Source: Brachionus koreanus
Taxonomy: Eukaryota; Rotifera; Eurotatoria; Ploima; Brachionidae
Length of the DNA: 64,000 nucleotides
Assembly: GCA_016987375.1 (NCBI GenBank)
Contig: PJRA01000443.1
Location: forward strand, 738,930 to 802,929
Direction of reading: 5' to 3'
The notes below the pieces were generated by a model. That model worked only from the letters and a program-made list of their open reading frames with translations, was not told the origin of the DNA and did not search any database. The number at the start of each line of letters is the position of its first letter. The stretch's first letter is position 1. Of the stretch, positions 44,319 through 57,793 are shown piece by piece. The position numbers and the translations under genes were made by a program.

Positions 44319-46116
44319 ATTTAATTAATTTGCTCAACTGGAAGTAAGTCGTATAAATTTTTTCTTATTCAAAATTTATTCAAATAAAATGGTGATATGT
44401 CGTTTTAAAAAAATTTAAATTATGGCTCTTATTTTTTGTTTTAAATTGCAATATATAATTTAATTTTATGCATTACCATTTTTATTGTCTTAATCAATAA
44501 ATTCTAGTTCTTAAATAAGAACATTAATAATTAATCTGTGATTTAGTATACTGAGTTAATTTTTTATAAAAATTTAATGTTTAAAATGAATGAGAAATTA
44601 TTTTATTAAATTAAAAAAAATTATTCATTCAAGTAATTTTTTTTTGTATTTTATCTTTAGAAAATTTGAAAGAACTCTTTGATATTAAAATTATAAAGGA
44701 TAAAATTAAGAAAATGTATAAAAGTATTGATCGATCAAATCTTGAATTGACTGTCTCTGTGAGATATTCCTATTTGAAGAAAGATACATTTCAGACCATT
44801 TATTAAATATTCTAAGCGCATTTTCACCTTCCACTGGACATATTTTAGGGGTTTTTGCTGTTGCTAAAAGACTATTTTTCAATTATGACATAACAGTAGC
44901 AAAATTTCAAAATTTACCCTATTTCATCAAATACAAGTAAACAAAAATTGAAAAAGCTTGTTATTATTTGACTCAAAAATTTCCCTTTATTTGAGTTGCT
45001 TTTTAGACTAAAATATTTTCGAATAGAAGAAACATTGTGATGACCGAAGTTTCTTTTATTTGATGAAATAAGCTAATTTTAAAGTTTTCATTTTATAAAA
45101 ATTTTTACAATTAAAAAAGCAAAGAATTAGATATATAATTTTGAAGAGCATACAACTCTACGTTTTAGAATCATAAAGATCTTATAATCAAAAATATCTA
45201 ACCTTTTAAGAAATGAAAAATTTTATGACTCAACATAATACAAAAGTTAATCACCAAAACAATAAAGACTAAGAATGTTTCTCGTAAAAAAAGTGTGTGC
45301 ACTATTTTATTAATTAATAAAGATGTTAAGGGTTGGAAACAACTAGCAAATGAAGTTATAAGTCAAATGAATTGACTTGTTCTAAACACAATTTATAAAG
45401 GCTAGAATATTGTTTACAGCTTGGCTAATGCGTAATTAATAAATCTACTTGAGGATATGAATTAAGAAAAAATTTAAATTTCCAAAGTCAAATTTTTAGT
45501 TATGGTTTATTGGATTAAAAAATTGAACATGTGTTAAAACCCAAATATATGCTAATTTTTTTTTCATATTTAGAGCCAAAATATCACTTTTAAATTTTTT
45601 TTTCTTAGATTTATAATTCAATTAAAATTTTACTTATGATTTTTCACTTTTTTTTTACTGAAAAGTTAAATAAAAAACATTTAAATGAAAAGAAGAAAAG
45701 TTCTTAATTGAACTGAATTGCCTTGATCAAGTAACTACTTGCAATGATTTTATAATTAACAATATTTTTTTTTTCAAATAAAGTTAGTAAATAATATTTT
45801 TGTTTTTTTTTTTACACCTTTGTTTATTTTTGATGATAAAAACAAATATTTAATCAAGTAAATAATTGAATTTGAACAAAAAAAGTAAATACTTATACTT
45901 TCAAACAAAGATAACTGAAAAAAATATATATTTTTTTTTTATTCTACACAAAAACATATTTTGAATAATGAACAAAATTTTGAAAAAATATTTTTTTATT
46001 TTGAATATAATTAATTAAAACTTAATTACAATATTAAAATTTTCAATTGCCAGTTTGTTTTTTTTTCATGAATATATTTTTTGAAAGATCTTAGAAAAAG
46101 TTCATTTTAGATGAGA
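44319..46116. repeat. intergenic region with second copy of a dispersed repeat
   Basis: No gene seen. About 44815-45220 shares ordered blocks with 22500-22730: GCATTTTCACCTTCCACTGG, TTTTGAAGAGCATACAACTC and CCTTTTAAGAAATG. The copy here is longer between the shared blocks. The remainder is AT-rich. Confidence 0.45.
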
Positions 46117-46762
<646 letters not shown>

Positions 46763-47408
46763 GACTAGCTAAGTTTAATATAGACTGCAATTTTTCTTGG
46801 CTATTATTTGGTAAATTTGGACGACGAACTAAATAAAGCGATATATAAAGTATTTATCAAGTTTAGCCTTAGTTATTTATAAGATTTATTGTTTAGTTAT
46901 TGTTAAATTAAAGATTAGCATTTAGGAAAATATTGATATAAGACAACCATATCCCTTAAAGAAAACAATTAAAAAACGAGCGGATTTAAGCTCATTTTGA
47001 TTTAAATGTAAATATCTTGATATTATTAAAAATTAAATTCTTAACAATCTTAAAATATTTAAGCCAAAAGCTTGTTTTTTGTTTTGGCTTGAATCAACTT
47101 GAAGGAAACATATTTTTTTATCAATTAAGTCGAATTTTTGCATTCAAATTGAAATGCGTGAACGTATTAGAAAAAATTCTACAAATTAAATTTAAAAATA
47201 AAATTTATGTCGAAAATTTTTTATACTAATTAATGGAACAAACAAGTGTTGCCCAAATAAATTGTGTAGATGCCTGAAATTATATTTGAATTCATTATTT
47301 TTGAATAATTTTTTTTTACTTTTAGATCATGAAAAATTAATTTTTCCTAAAAAAAATATCTATAAATTCAATCACTCTAAAGTAAAGAACTCTCATTTTA
47401 AGCTTATC
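46763..47408. other. intergenic, nothing recognised
   Basis: AT-rich sequence upstream of MORN4 and next to the LINE relic. A plus-strand ORF at 47262-47501 is largely the antisense of that relic. Confidence 0.5.
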
Positions 47409-47621
47409 TCAATAAAATTTCAAGATCCACTTCCAACTTATTCCAGCACAAATTTTGATTATCTCTCTTTTAATTTTGTATGGATGGCCTGTTCTGCTTG
47501 AAAAAGTGAGTGGATATTGCCATTTGACGTGATCAATATTTTTTTTAACTTTAAACATTTGAATTAGGTCACCTCTTATGCGCTTTTCGACTAAATTCGT
47601 CAGATTTAGAGCCTTTAGTCT
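47409..47621 (-). mobile_element. LINE (non-LTR retrotransposon) reverse transcriptase fragment
   Basis: Seventy open codons on the minus strand begin RLKALNLTNLVEKRIRGDLI, the well-known segment near the 3' end of the reverse transcriptase of CR1/Jockey-type LINEs, followed by QMFKV and SSRTGHPYKIKR. The frame is closed by TAA just upstream and TGA downstream, so it is a dead fragment. It sits about 500 nt from the assembly gap, which may hide more of the element. Confidence 0.7.
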
Positions 47622-47969
47622 TTAACTTTAGTAATTAAAAAACTAAAATGCATATTTGATAAAATTTTATTTTTTTTGTATTTAAGGTCAATTACATTTA
47701 AATCTATCACTTTTCTAATTTATTAATACATAATTGATTGAAATAAAAACTTTTATACAAAAATAAAAAAAATTATTTATTAATTATTATGAATTCTTTT
47801 TTTTACCTTTTTTGTTTCATCTGCCAAATTAATTCTTTTGATTGAACATTTATATAAACCATGGTGACCTTATTTCAAAATTCAGTCTAAAATAAAAAAA
47901 ATTTCTCTATTTCTTGAGATCAGAGAGAAAATCTAGAGTTAAAGGTAAAAGTTATTTTCCTTTTTGTAG

Positions 47970-48039
47970 TTTTCGCTCTTTGAAGGATGCTAAAGAGTAC
48001 TTAGATCAAGAATTAGAGGGAAATAACTGGGTTGTTTAG
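47970..48039 (+). CDS. possible terminal exon next to the gap
   Basis: After a CTTTTTGTAG acceptor, 22 codons read FRSLKDAKEYLDQELEGN then NWVV and a TAG stop. Composition is coding-like and acidic. No upstream partner in phase was found and no family is recognised. It could belong to a transposon. Confidence 0.3.
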
Positions 48040-48121
48040 AGTAGAAACAACAAATAGGTAATTAAGAATAAAAGCGGAAGATCAGCAGTATCAAATAACA
48101 AAAAAAAAACTTTGAGTTTTG

Positions 48122-49030
48122 NNNNNNNNNNNNNNNNNNNNNNNNNNNNNNNNNNNNNNNNNNNNNNNNNNNNNNNNNNNNNNNNNNNNNNNNNNNNNNN
48201 NNNNNNNNNNNNNNNNNNNNNNNNNNNNNNNNNNNNNNNNNNNNNNNNNNNNNNNNNNNNNNNNNNNNNNNNNNNNNNNNNNNNNNNNNNNNNNNNNNNN
48301 NNNNNNNNNNNNNNNNNNNNNNNNNNNNNNNNNNNNNNNNNNNNNNNNNNNNNNNNNNNNNNNNNNNNNNNNNNNNNNNNNNNNNNNNNNNNNNNNNNNN
48401 NNNNNNNNNNNNNNNNNNNNNNNNNNNNNNNNNNNNNNNNNNNNNNNNNNNNNNNNNNNNNNNNNNNNNNNNNNNNNNNNNNNNNNNNNNNNNNNNNNNN
48501 NNNNNNNNNNNNNNNNNNNNNNNNNNNNNNNNNNNNNNNNNNNNNNNNNNNNNNNNNNNNNNNNNNNNNNNNNNNNNNNNNNNNNNNNNNNNNNNNNNNN
48601 NNNNNNNNNNNNNNNNNNNNNNNNNNNNNNNNNNNNNNNNNNNNNNNNNNNNNNNNNNNNNNNNNNNNNNNNNNNNNNNNNNNNNNNNNNNNNNNNNNNN
48701 NNNNNNNNNNNNNNNNNNNNNNNNNNNNNNNNNNNNNNNNNNNNNNNNNNNNNNNNNNNNNNNNNNNNNNNNNNNNNNNNNNNNNNNNNNNNNNNNNNNN
48801 NNNNNNNNNNNNNNNNNNNNNNNNNNNNNNNNNNNNNNNNNNNNNNNNNNNNNNNNNNNNNNNNNNNNNNNNNNNNNNNNNNNNNNNNNNNNNNNNNNNN
48901 NNNNNNNNNNNNNNNNNNNNNNNNNNNNNNNNNNNNNNNNNNNNNNNNNNNNNNNNNNNNNNNNNNNNNNNNNNNNNNNNNNNNNNNNNNNNNNNNNNNN
49001 NNNNNNNNNNNNNNNNNNNNNNNNNNNNNN
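48122..49030. other. assembly gap (909 N)
   Basis: Run of N between 48121 and 49031. The long ORFs crossing it consist of unknown residues and mean nothing. Confidence 1.
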
Positions 49031-49335
49031 AATATGTAGCCAAATTTAAAAAAAAAAAATGAATATTTTTATATTTGGGAATCATTCAAGGTGTCTTTGA
49101 TAAAAAACGAAATATCAGAGTTTGCAACCAATTTAATTTTAGCTAGATTCATCGATCTTCTAAGATATTTTTAAGTTGTTTTAGATTTTTTCAGTCATAA
49201 ACATAAATTATTTCGGCTTATTTGCAATTGCATTTTCACAAAAATAAATAATTTTTCTAATATCAGTCATGGTTGAAAAAAAAATTCAACGTGCTTTCTC
49301 TTGATTAGATTTAATTGTAAAACTTTTTAGATAAA
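49031..49335. other. spacer between gap and SLC3A2
   Basis: AT-rich; a CTTTTTAG acceptor at 49323-49330 lies five bases before the SLC3A2 start. Confidence 0.5.
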
Positions 49336-50928
49336 ATGAACAAAGAAGCAATTGATATGGAGGATACTGAAAAGTTTCTTGATTTAACAGACCCCACTCT
49401 GACAAAAATAATCTCAAAAAATGAGAAAGTTACTTTCAATGGTCTTTCAAAGGAGGAAATTATGCGCTATGGCAACGATCCTTTCTGGGTAAAAATAAGA
49501 TGGATGTTGTTTATTATTTTCTGGGCTATTTGGATCGGCATGCTATCATTTGCCATTCTAATTGTAGTCTATAGTCCCAAATGTGCCTATCGACCAAAAC
49601 TAAAATGGTGGCAGAATGAAATCATTTATCAAGTGGATGTTGAAAATTTTTCCGATTCAGACTCAAACAACCTTGGCGATTTAAATGGCCTAATCCAAAG
49701 AATTGACTATCTAGACAATTTAAATATTAAATGCTTAGCTCTCAGAGACAACATTTTGCAGAATAATTTGCTGGACATAAAAAAAAATTATGGATCTTTG
49801 GAAACTCTGTCTAAGCTCAAGAGGGAATTGGAAAAAAGAGAAATTTACTTAGTGCTCGACTTACCAGCTGAAAAATTAAAACAAAACGACACTGATATTT
49901 TAAATTTTTGGCTCAGAAATTATGTCGATGGGGTCCGAGTTGACTCTCTAGTTTCAGTAAGTAAATTATCATTTAATCAGACTTGTTTCAAAAAAAAATT
50001 CAAAATTTTTAATAGCTTTATTTTTAATGAATTTAAAAAATTTATTTAAAAAAAAAGTCTGTTCCGCAAAATTAAAAAAATATTTAATTAATTTTTTAAA
50101 AAATTAAAGTCAAGCAAATTAGACGAATGGTTGAAATTGGCCGACCAAATACATTCAGACACATTTAAATATAAACTAATAGCTACACGCTCAAATAAAA
50201 CCGAGCCAGAAGATCAAGAAACATATTTAAATTTGGCAACAGATTTTAGCAACACAGCTACAGCTGATTTGAAAGATGTGAATAGTTTTATAGCCAAATT
50301 GAACTCTTCGGCTAAATCAAACGGATATTTGGTCAATTCATACAATTCAAAGCGAATTGCTGATTCAATTGAACCAAATCTACTTAAAATCTATCACTCA
50401 TTGGTTTTGTTGCTTAAGGGTTCACCATTGATTTTATACGGAGACGAAATAGCCTTAAATCAAAAAAATTCAAGAATGAAATGGGAGCCAAGTGAAAATT
50501 GTGGCTTTAGTCAAAGCAAAACTCTACAAAAATCAGCTGATTGTAAAAATAATGTCAAATCTCTGTTGGCCTATGGATCTGGAAAAACATTACTAAAAAC
50601 CTATAATAAAATAATAGAATTGAGAGAAGAGCCCTCTTTCAAATGGGGCAAAGTAATTACAAGTGAAAATCTAGGCAAAAGTAGTGTGATATCGTACCTG
50701 AGACAAGCGGATGGCTTTGTTGGCTATTTGGTCGCGGCCAATGTCGGTAAAAATCAGTCTGAATTGGTCGATTTAGTTCAGCGTCATCAACTTGCTTCAG
50801 ACACGGCCAAAGTTGTATTCTTTGACTCAATTGATTTAACAAATCATGATGACTTCAAAATAAACAACACAATTAGTGCATCTCACATTATACTTCATCC
50901 ATATCAATTATTGATTTTAAAAATTTAA
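49336..50928 (+). CDS. SLC3A2: SLC3A2/4F2hc-like amino-acid transporter heavy chain
   Basis: Type II membrane glycoprotein that pairs through a disulfide with SLC7 light chains and brings them to the cell surface. Two exons (49336-49956, 50110-50928) join in phase 0 to 479 residues. The cytoplasmic N-terminus contains FNGLSKEEIMRYG and FWVKIRW, as in 4F2hc, followed by one helix (MLFIIFWAIWIGMLSFAIL), then SPKC with the cysteine expected to bond the light chain. The ectodomain is an inactive alpha-amylase-like barrel: KWWQNEIIYQVDVENF, LGDLNGLIQRIDYL, YVDGVRVDSL, LILYGDEIAL. The catalytic carboxylates of true glucosidases are not in place, which fits 4F2hc rather than rBAT. It converges on MTF-1 with 180 nt between. 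Confidence 0.93.
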
Positions 50929-51079
50929 ATTTCATGCAATCACAAATGTCTTCAGCTTTTTTTTTTTTATTATTATTATTTAAATCATAATTACCTTTTA
51001 GTTTAAATAAAAATATAGTATAAAAAATTTATTTTAATTTTAATTATAAAACAAATGAGAGAGTTTTTTTGGTTTTATT

Positions 51080-51108
51080 GATGCTGTTGTTGTTGTTGTT
51101 GTTTTGTT
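51080..51108. repeat. TTG/CAA trinucleotide repeat
   Basis: Short TGTTGTTG run in the 3' UTR region just downstream of the MTF-1 stop, transcribed as CAA repeats on the minus strand. Confidence 0.8.
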
Positions 51109-51110
51109 GT

Positions 51111-52522
51111 TTAGATTAAATTGACTAAATCATCAGATGCATTAAATTTGAGCAAACAGCAAAGTTCTTGACATTTCGGAGGCTCAATAGTGTTTGTCTG
51201 CAAATTAGCCATTTGAAACGTAGTCGCTTGATCAAGCTGATTAAGCGAATAATTTTGAATTATAGGCGTCGATGAATTCAAGTAAGTTTGGTCAAGTTGA
51301 AAATTTGCTTGGTTCATGAGCGGATCAGGACCGGTCTGCTGGCTTGGAAGTGCAATCAATTGATTTAATTCTTCTTGAGTTAGATAAAATTGACTGGTAA
51401 GTGATTGATTGTTGAGTTCTAGTTTATTATTTTGCTGCAGCTTTAGCAATAGATTGTAAAAATTTTCCTGATTTAAATTTTGAGTTGAAAGAGGATTGTC
51501 ACTATTGATCGTAATTATTCCTTTTGAGGAGTCAAATGTTACCAAATTTGCTGGCTGAGGCGCATGTTCTTCTGCCAATAGATCAATATCCAAATTATCC
51601 AAGTTTAAATCTGTCAAATTTAACTCTGTATTCGCTGGGCTTGAGCTCTGCGCACTATTGCTATTAGCTAAAAGACTTGCTTGTATATAAATCACTTCAT
51701 TTTGATCATTGGAATTTTTCTAATAATAATTAATTAGATCTAAAACTTAGTTTATTTCAAATGAAATTAAAAAAAAAAAAAACATACTTTTTTTAATATA
51801 TTAAAATTATGCTGTGTCCTCAAATGATTGTTAAGACTTGAGTTAGATTTGAATTTTTTATCACAAGTTTTTTCTGAGCATATGAACGGTTTTGTATCTG
51901 AATAAAGAGAAAAAATTAATTTTTTGCTTTTAAATTGAGTGTGAGGATATAAAAACCATTATGTGTGGACATGTGACTTTTGAGATGATGGCTGGCCGAA
52001 AATGCTTTGTTGCAGTTTTTGTACGAGCATCTTGTTTCCAAATATAAAATAGAAAAAAAAACAAAAAAAAAATTTTTTCTTTTGAATTTATCATACCTGA
52101 ATGGTTTTTCTCCCGAATGGATTCGGTAATGCTTACGCAGATCGCTTTGAGTTGTGAATTCTTTTGAGCATGTTTCACATTTAAACGTATTGCCGTCGTG
52201 TATTCTTAAATGAGCCTTCAGTCTGAATAGGGTATTAAACTTTTTTGTACAGTTAATTTTATTACATTCGTAGGGTTTTTCTTTGGTGTGAACGCGACGG
52301 TGTATTTTCAACGCATATGAAGACACAAAACCTTTGTGGCAACTATTTTCGTCGCAATAAAACGAGTATTCACCTTTTTAAATTTTGGCTTTGAGTAAAT
52401 AGTTTTTGGATAATATGTTGCCTACCACGGTGAGACTTCAAGTGGGTCTTTAGATTGCCGGCGGTGGTGTAGCTGCGGGAACAGCCATCAAAGTCACATT
52501 TGAATTTTTTTTCATCGTCCAT
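51111..52522 (-). CDS. MTF1: metal regulatory transcription factor 1
   Basis: Zinc-sensing activator of metallothionein genes that binds MREs. Five exons (52522-52426, 52373-52097, 52030-51957, 51897-51788, 51719-51111) join in phase to 388 residues. Six C2H2 fingers are present with the diagnostic MTF-1 linkers: HRGEYSF between fingers 1 and 2 and HTKEKPYE between 2 and 3. Finger sequences such as [53 protein letters not shown] and [14 protein letters not shown] match MTF-1 finger by finger. Finger 6 ends HLRTQH. The C-terminal half is Asn/Gln/Leu-rich with an acidic leucine-rich stretch ([16 protein letters not shown]) and a small cysteine cluster (KCQELCC) near the end, comparable to the Cys cluster required for metal response. 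It is about half the length of human MTF-1. Confidence 0.95.
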
Positions 52523-53927
52523 AATTTAGAAAATAAAAATTTTTCTTCGATAAAAACATTTGCTTTCAACTATCCAATTTAAGGCCTTTAAATGTTATGC
52601 AAATTGTCTAAATTGCAAAATATAATTAAACAAACTGAGTATATTTTAGTTGGCATTTTAGCTTTCTCATGCTAGAAAATAATTATTTTTGAAAAATAAA
52701 AATTGGGTTGGGAACAACACTTAAGTGATCAAAAAATATAATTTGAAAAAAAAAAATTTTTTTTCTATTTTATTTGTTCTATCAAATTTATAGATAAAAT
52801 TATTTAGCAAGTAATTTTTTATCTATAAATTTTATCTTTTAAACTTAAGTTCTAGATTTTAAAAAATATTTATATGACTGTTTAAAATCAAGTATTTATC
52901 TACAAAGGCAATCAATGATTCTGATCTTGTAAACATGAATTTTTAATACTTTAATCTATGCAAATCACATTTGGCAACAAATCGGTATACATAAAATTAT
53001 TTTCTGTCAGAAATTAGAAAAAAAATAGTGATTAAATTACATAAAAATTGACCGTCAATTAAGTCAAGCATTTTAAGTTGTGTCTGTTAAGTTGGTTAAA
53101 TGAACTTTAGAATACAATTTGAAATTAATTAATCATAGACAAACACTATTTCAAAAAGTTTTTGAATTCATAAGAACACGATCAACCTCTAAATTGAATT
53201 ATTCATCGCAAAAATTAGAAAGTGTATTAAATAGTTTCCATTTTTGAAATTTATTAATTCAAAAATTCCATTTTTATCATTGTTAAAAACTTAAATTCAA
53301 AATTCATGTATATTTTAGTTTTTTTTTTAATTAATATCTTTAGCCATTGTAAATTTTTGAGTAAAAAACAAACAAAAAATTTCTAAAAAAAAATGTTCGG
53401 CAAAATAAGAATTAAAAATTGTATTTTTTTTTGAAAGGTAATTTAATTAGATTTAATTTAAAATTGAAAAAAAAATTCTGTTGCCTTATTCAATTTAGTT
53501 AAGATGTCTTATTTGAACCAAATTTTCTGCCAGCTTTGATCCTAAATAGCTAAAGACGCGATTTGGTAGCATTTATTTCCGAGTGTAAATGGTATTCAAA
53601 AGTCTTTAACCAATTTTCAGTAGCTAGATATCTTTAATTGAAATATTACTTTATTGTTCAATACTAGAATTCGGTATTCGAATTTTGACAATTCCGAAAG
53701 GAAAAAAATTATTATTATTCTTTTTTAATTAGGATTAAAATTTTGAAAATGTTTTATTAAGATAGAAAAAGTAATTTCAATTGAAATAAAAATTAGATTG
53801 ATCAAATTCATAAAAGATAAAATTTTGTTATAAAATCACAAAAATAGAAAAACACTCAATGACTAAGTTGCTTTGAAAGCATATTTATATATAAAAAAAA
53901 AAAACAAATAAAATTGACTACATTTTC
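52523..53927. other. intergenic, nothing recognised
   Basis: AT-rich sequence between the MTF-1 start and the septin stop, both minus strand. No exon-like segment was supported. Confidence 0.6.
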
Positions 53928-55424
53928 TTAGTTGACAACAGCTTTATTTTGTTCGCTTAGTTGAGCCTGCATCATTTGCGCCTGCATTTTGGCGACCATT
54001 TCTTGCATTTTTCGCAATTCTTCTTCTTTTTCTTTCAATATTCGATCCTTGTCCATCGACATTATATCATCACTATTTGAATCATTCAAATCTCTATTCT
54101 CTCTTTTAAAAAATTAATTAGTCGAAAAAAAAAATTTTTTCTCTAAAAATTACTTTAAACGTCTACTGTTGTTGTGAGAGCCTAGTCTTTCAGATCTAAA
54201 ATTTTCATAATGCACTTCGTGAGTTACTTCCTGAAGGTCTTGCATATGTGTTCTAGAAAAATCATTATAAAAATTATTTTAATTTAATTTTCCTAGTCAT
54301 TTTTTACATTAGCATGGATCTTAGCTTCAAAAAATCATTGTGTTCTACATTCTCAACTTCAACCACTCCCCATGGATACAGTCGGCCACGAACTTTTCTT
54401 CCTCTTACCTCAATAGTTTGACTCGAGCCAACAACTGCAAACGGAATTGCATCCTTAAATCAAACAAATTTATTGCATTTTAGTTTCAATTTTAAACAAA
54501 AGCAATACTTTTAACTGTTTATTTTGAGTCTTGAATTCTTCATCTTCATCAGAGTCACAGTCTGGAATTCTATAAATTTGAATATTATGCTCGCTAAGTT
54601 CTTTGATAATCTATAAGCAAAATAAAATAAACTCTGGTGTTTTAAACTAAAAATAAGTACTCTTGTTTTCAAACGCTTTACTTCACCAACAGTTAATGTG
54701 TCTGCTTTAGCAATAATGGGAACAATATTGACTTTGTTCTGTAAAGCTTTCATGCATTCTAAATCCAATGGTTTAAGTCTTTGAAAAAATTAGTTAAATT
54801 AAAAGATAGATTTTATTTATCATAAAAACCCATGTCCCCAAGGAGCTATAAAGTGAAAGCAGCAGTGGACTCTATTATCTGAAATGTTTCTTCTGTTCAG
54901 TCCACTTTCATCATTCAAAAACCTTTCGAATTGATCATCGATGTATTTTATTATAGGATTATAGCTTGAAAATAATTTTTTTCATTTTAAAAGAAAATAA
55001 AATTTGTTTATATATTGTCACCATTCAGTTGAATTAATTGAATCACCAAAACCAGGTGTATCAACAATAGTCAATCTTAGTTTGACTCCACGTTCTTCAA
55101 TTTCGACTGTTGATGCCTCGATATTGACTGTTTTTCTAATTTTTTCCGAAGCACTAGCAATTTGCCGCTCTGGATAAAGATCAGTCAAAAAAAGACTATT
55201 AATTAGAGTTGATTTTCCAAGACCAGACTCGCCAAGAACCATTAGAGTAAACTCAAATCCTTTTTTCACAAACTTTCGATGAACTTGATTTGGTAGATTG
55301 GCAAAACCAACATAGCTTTGATTCGATTCATTTGACTAAATAGTTTTAATTTATCAATAAGTGTTTAGTTTAATTGCTTTAAATAACTTACGCCATTTGA
55401 TGAGATAGATAATTTTCCGGTCAT
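53928..55424 (-). CDS. septin GTPase
   Basis: Filament-forming GTPase of the cytokinetic ring and cell cortex. Exons verified in phase: 55424-55392, 55335-55022, 54964-54830, 54778-54661, 54610-54509, then from 54453 down to the stop in three further exons. G1 is [10 protein letters not shown]3 is DTPGFGD and G4 is AKAD. Other family blocks: [69 protein letters not shown] and the septin unique element near [17 protein letters not shown]. The C-terminus ends with a coiled coil ([20 protein letters not shown]). The sequence fits the SEPT2 group, including the GLNRR segment. The nucleotide-switch threonine region appears conserved, so GTP hydrolysis is likely. Confidence 0.94.
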
Positions 55425-56282
55425 TTTTTTAAATAAAAAAAGTATTTTTTTTTTTTAATTTGAATTTTTTTTATCTATTTTGGATATAAGATTGTGTTTA
55501 GATATTGAGTTTCAAAGTTAGATTATTTTAATTATCTTGAACACGGTTCAAGTGAAATAGAAGATTGGCTATTCTAAAATTTATAGATAAAATCAATTTT
55601 TTCAACTGGATTGGAACGAATAAGCTTCATAATTTATGTCTGCTTGGAGCATGTTTATTTTAAGTTATTTACTTCTAGAATCTACATTTTTTAATATTGC
55701 TTTCCGATTTTGGTCAATATAAGCGATTTAAACAAGCTATGTCTGCAAATTTGTCTTCTATTCTAAAAATATAATTATTCCCATTGTATTATTCAAGACT
55801 TAAAATCAAAAATGTTCCTAATAAATTTGTTAAATGCAGTGCGAACAAAAGACTAAAATATTAAAAAGATATAAGATCAATTATCAAAGTTTAATTTTTT
55901 TTGAAATTTTCAAAATTTATTTCTGGATTAAATCTTTGTATTTTTAATTATTTTATTTTTATTTTAATAGTATTTTACAAAAATTGATCTTAAGTTCTTA
56001 AAATTGAGATTTTTTTAAAAACTAAATAAAAATTAGATTTGAAATTGAAGTATTATTTAAAATTTATCACATTCTAATCAATTGTAATCAATTTTTTGAA
56101 ATAAATATAAATTTTTTTAATAATTTTTTTTTAAATTATAAAAATGCCAACAAAGTTTTGATTAAAAATAAAATTTTCATAAAAAATAAATTATAAGAAA
56201 ATTAGGATTTTAAAAATGCATTTTTACATGTGCTTCAATATAATTTATTAAGTTTAAAAACCAGAATATAATAAATATAATA
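55425..56282. other. divergent promoter region of septin and NOB1
   Basis: 858 nt of AT-rich DNA between two head-to-head genes. No TATA-like box or other motif could be assigned with confidence. Confidence 0.5.
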
Positions 56283-57793
56283 ATGGATTTAAATAACAAA
56301 CCAATTGATCTTTTGGTAGTTGATTCTTCAGTACTTATTCGTCGGGCACCCTTAAAGGATTTGGCACAAACAGTCTATGCAGTTGGAGATGTTGTCAGTG
56401 AAATTCGTGACTCTGCTACTAGACAATATCTTCAAGTGTTACCTTTTGATTTTAAACTAAAAGAACCGATATCTGACTCGATTAAATTTGGTAAATTAGT
56501 TTTTTTTTTTAATTTTTTCTTGATTTTTCAATTTTTTTTTTGAAAGTTACTGATTTTTCGAAAAAAACTGGCGATTATTCAAATTTATCAGCAGTTGATT
56601 TAAAACTAATTGCTCTGACATATCAGTTATGCAAAGAAAATCTATCTGAAGATCAGTTTTCTATCCTAAAAATGACACCTACAAAAGATGTAAATAAAAA
56701 ATAATTGAAAATATTTGAAACAAAATGTATAAATTTTGTTTAAAGAACACATCTGTAGATACAAGCCGACTTAAACTTGATAAATCAGTTAATATAGCCG
56801 GATTTTATTTACCTTCTAAATCAGTCAATAGTGAAAATAACGAAATTAAACAAGATTCTAATGATAATAAAGATACAATTCTTGAAAATGGTGTCCAAAA
56901 TCTGTCTATACAAGATTTGGAACAAAAAGAAAGTGAATTTTGTGACAATGTGACTCAGAAAACTGATCAAACTGACGAAAATAACAACGAAGAAGCTAAT
57001 GAAGATGACAATGATGATGAAGGCTGGATTAATCCTTCAAATATAAAACAAATAAAAAAAGAAAATCAATTAGACTCACAAGAACAAGACATAAAAGATC
57101 TTAAGCTTAAAGTTGCTTGCATGACTGCTGATTTTGCAATGCAAGTATATTTTTGTTTATTAAATTATCAATTTTAATATTGAAAATGTTTGTTTATTTG
57201 CGTAGAATGTCCTCATTCAAATAGGTATACCAGTTATTTCAATTGATGGTCTTCTAATTAAAAAAGCAAGAAGTTATGTTTTTAAATGTATCACTTGTCA
57301 CAAGTATTTTCATTTAGAGAAAAGTTTTAAATGCTAAGTAGCCTGATAATTTTTTTTGGTAAAGGGTAACTACTGATATGAGCAAAAAATTTTGTCCCAA
57401 TTGTGGATATAAAACATTGGACAGGTATATTGTTACTGTTGATTCTGATGGCAATAAAGTGTTTAAGGGAAGACGAAAACCATTATCAACCAAGGGATTA
57501 AGAGTAAATTTTTTATTTTATTTTAAGGATATTTTTTAAAATTTTATGCTTTTAAGTTCTCGCTACCAATGCCACATGGTGGAAAGCATCCAAATTATCC
57601 GCAATTAAGTGAAGATCAGCCAATAGCTCAGAATTTACCACCAAAAAAAGCTCTAGTTAAAAATAACCCACTCGATCCAGACTACATTTGCCAGTCGTCA
57701 CCGTTTGCTGTTAAGGATGTTTACAGCAGAGCCTCAAAACTGGGGATTAGATCAACGGATCAATATCAAAAACGATTTAATAAAAGAAAATAA
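56283..57793 (+). CDS. NOB1: RNA-binding PIN endonuclease NOB1
   Basis: Cleaves 20S/18S-E pre-rRNA at site D to make mature 18S rRNA in cytoplasmic pre-40S particles. Six exons (56283-56490, 56547-56689, 56746-57144, 57206-57303, 57365-57503, 57557-57793) join in phase to 407 residues (human 412). The PIN domain has LLVVDSSVLIRRAPL, DVVSEIRD and SAVDLKLIALTYQL with the metal-binding Asp/Glu residues. An acidic linker follows (NNEEANEDDNDDEGW), then VACMTADFAMQNVLIQIG. The zinc ribbon is CITCHKVTTDMSKKFCPNCG. The C-terminus has FSLPMPHGGKHPNYPQLSEDQ. The ribbon is contiguous only if the intron 57304-57364 (GTATTT...AAG) is removed. Confidence 0.95.

Noticed and set aside
47262..47501. Plus-strand ORF of 79 codons
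   Set aside because: Its second half is antisense to the LINE reverse transcriptase fragment, which has the recognisable motif.
48036..49085. Three long ORFs across the gap on both strands
   Set aside because: They are made almost entirely of unknown residues from the N run.
57304..57364. Apparent coding continuation YFHLEKSF after CHK in NOB1
   Set aside because: It leads to a stop or to a non-canonical splice; removing this GT-AG intron restores the zinc ribbon seen in the family.
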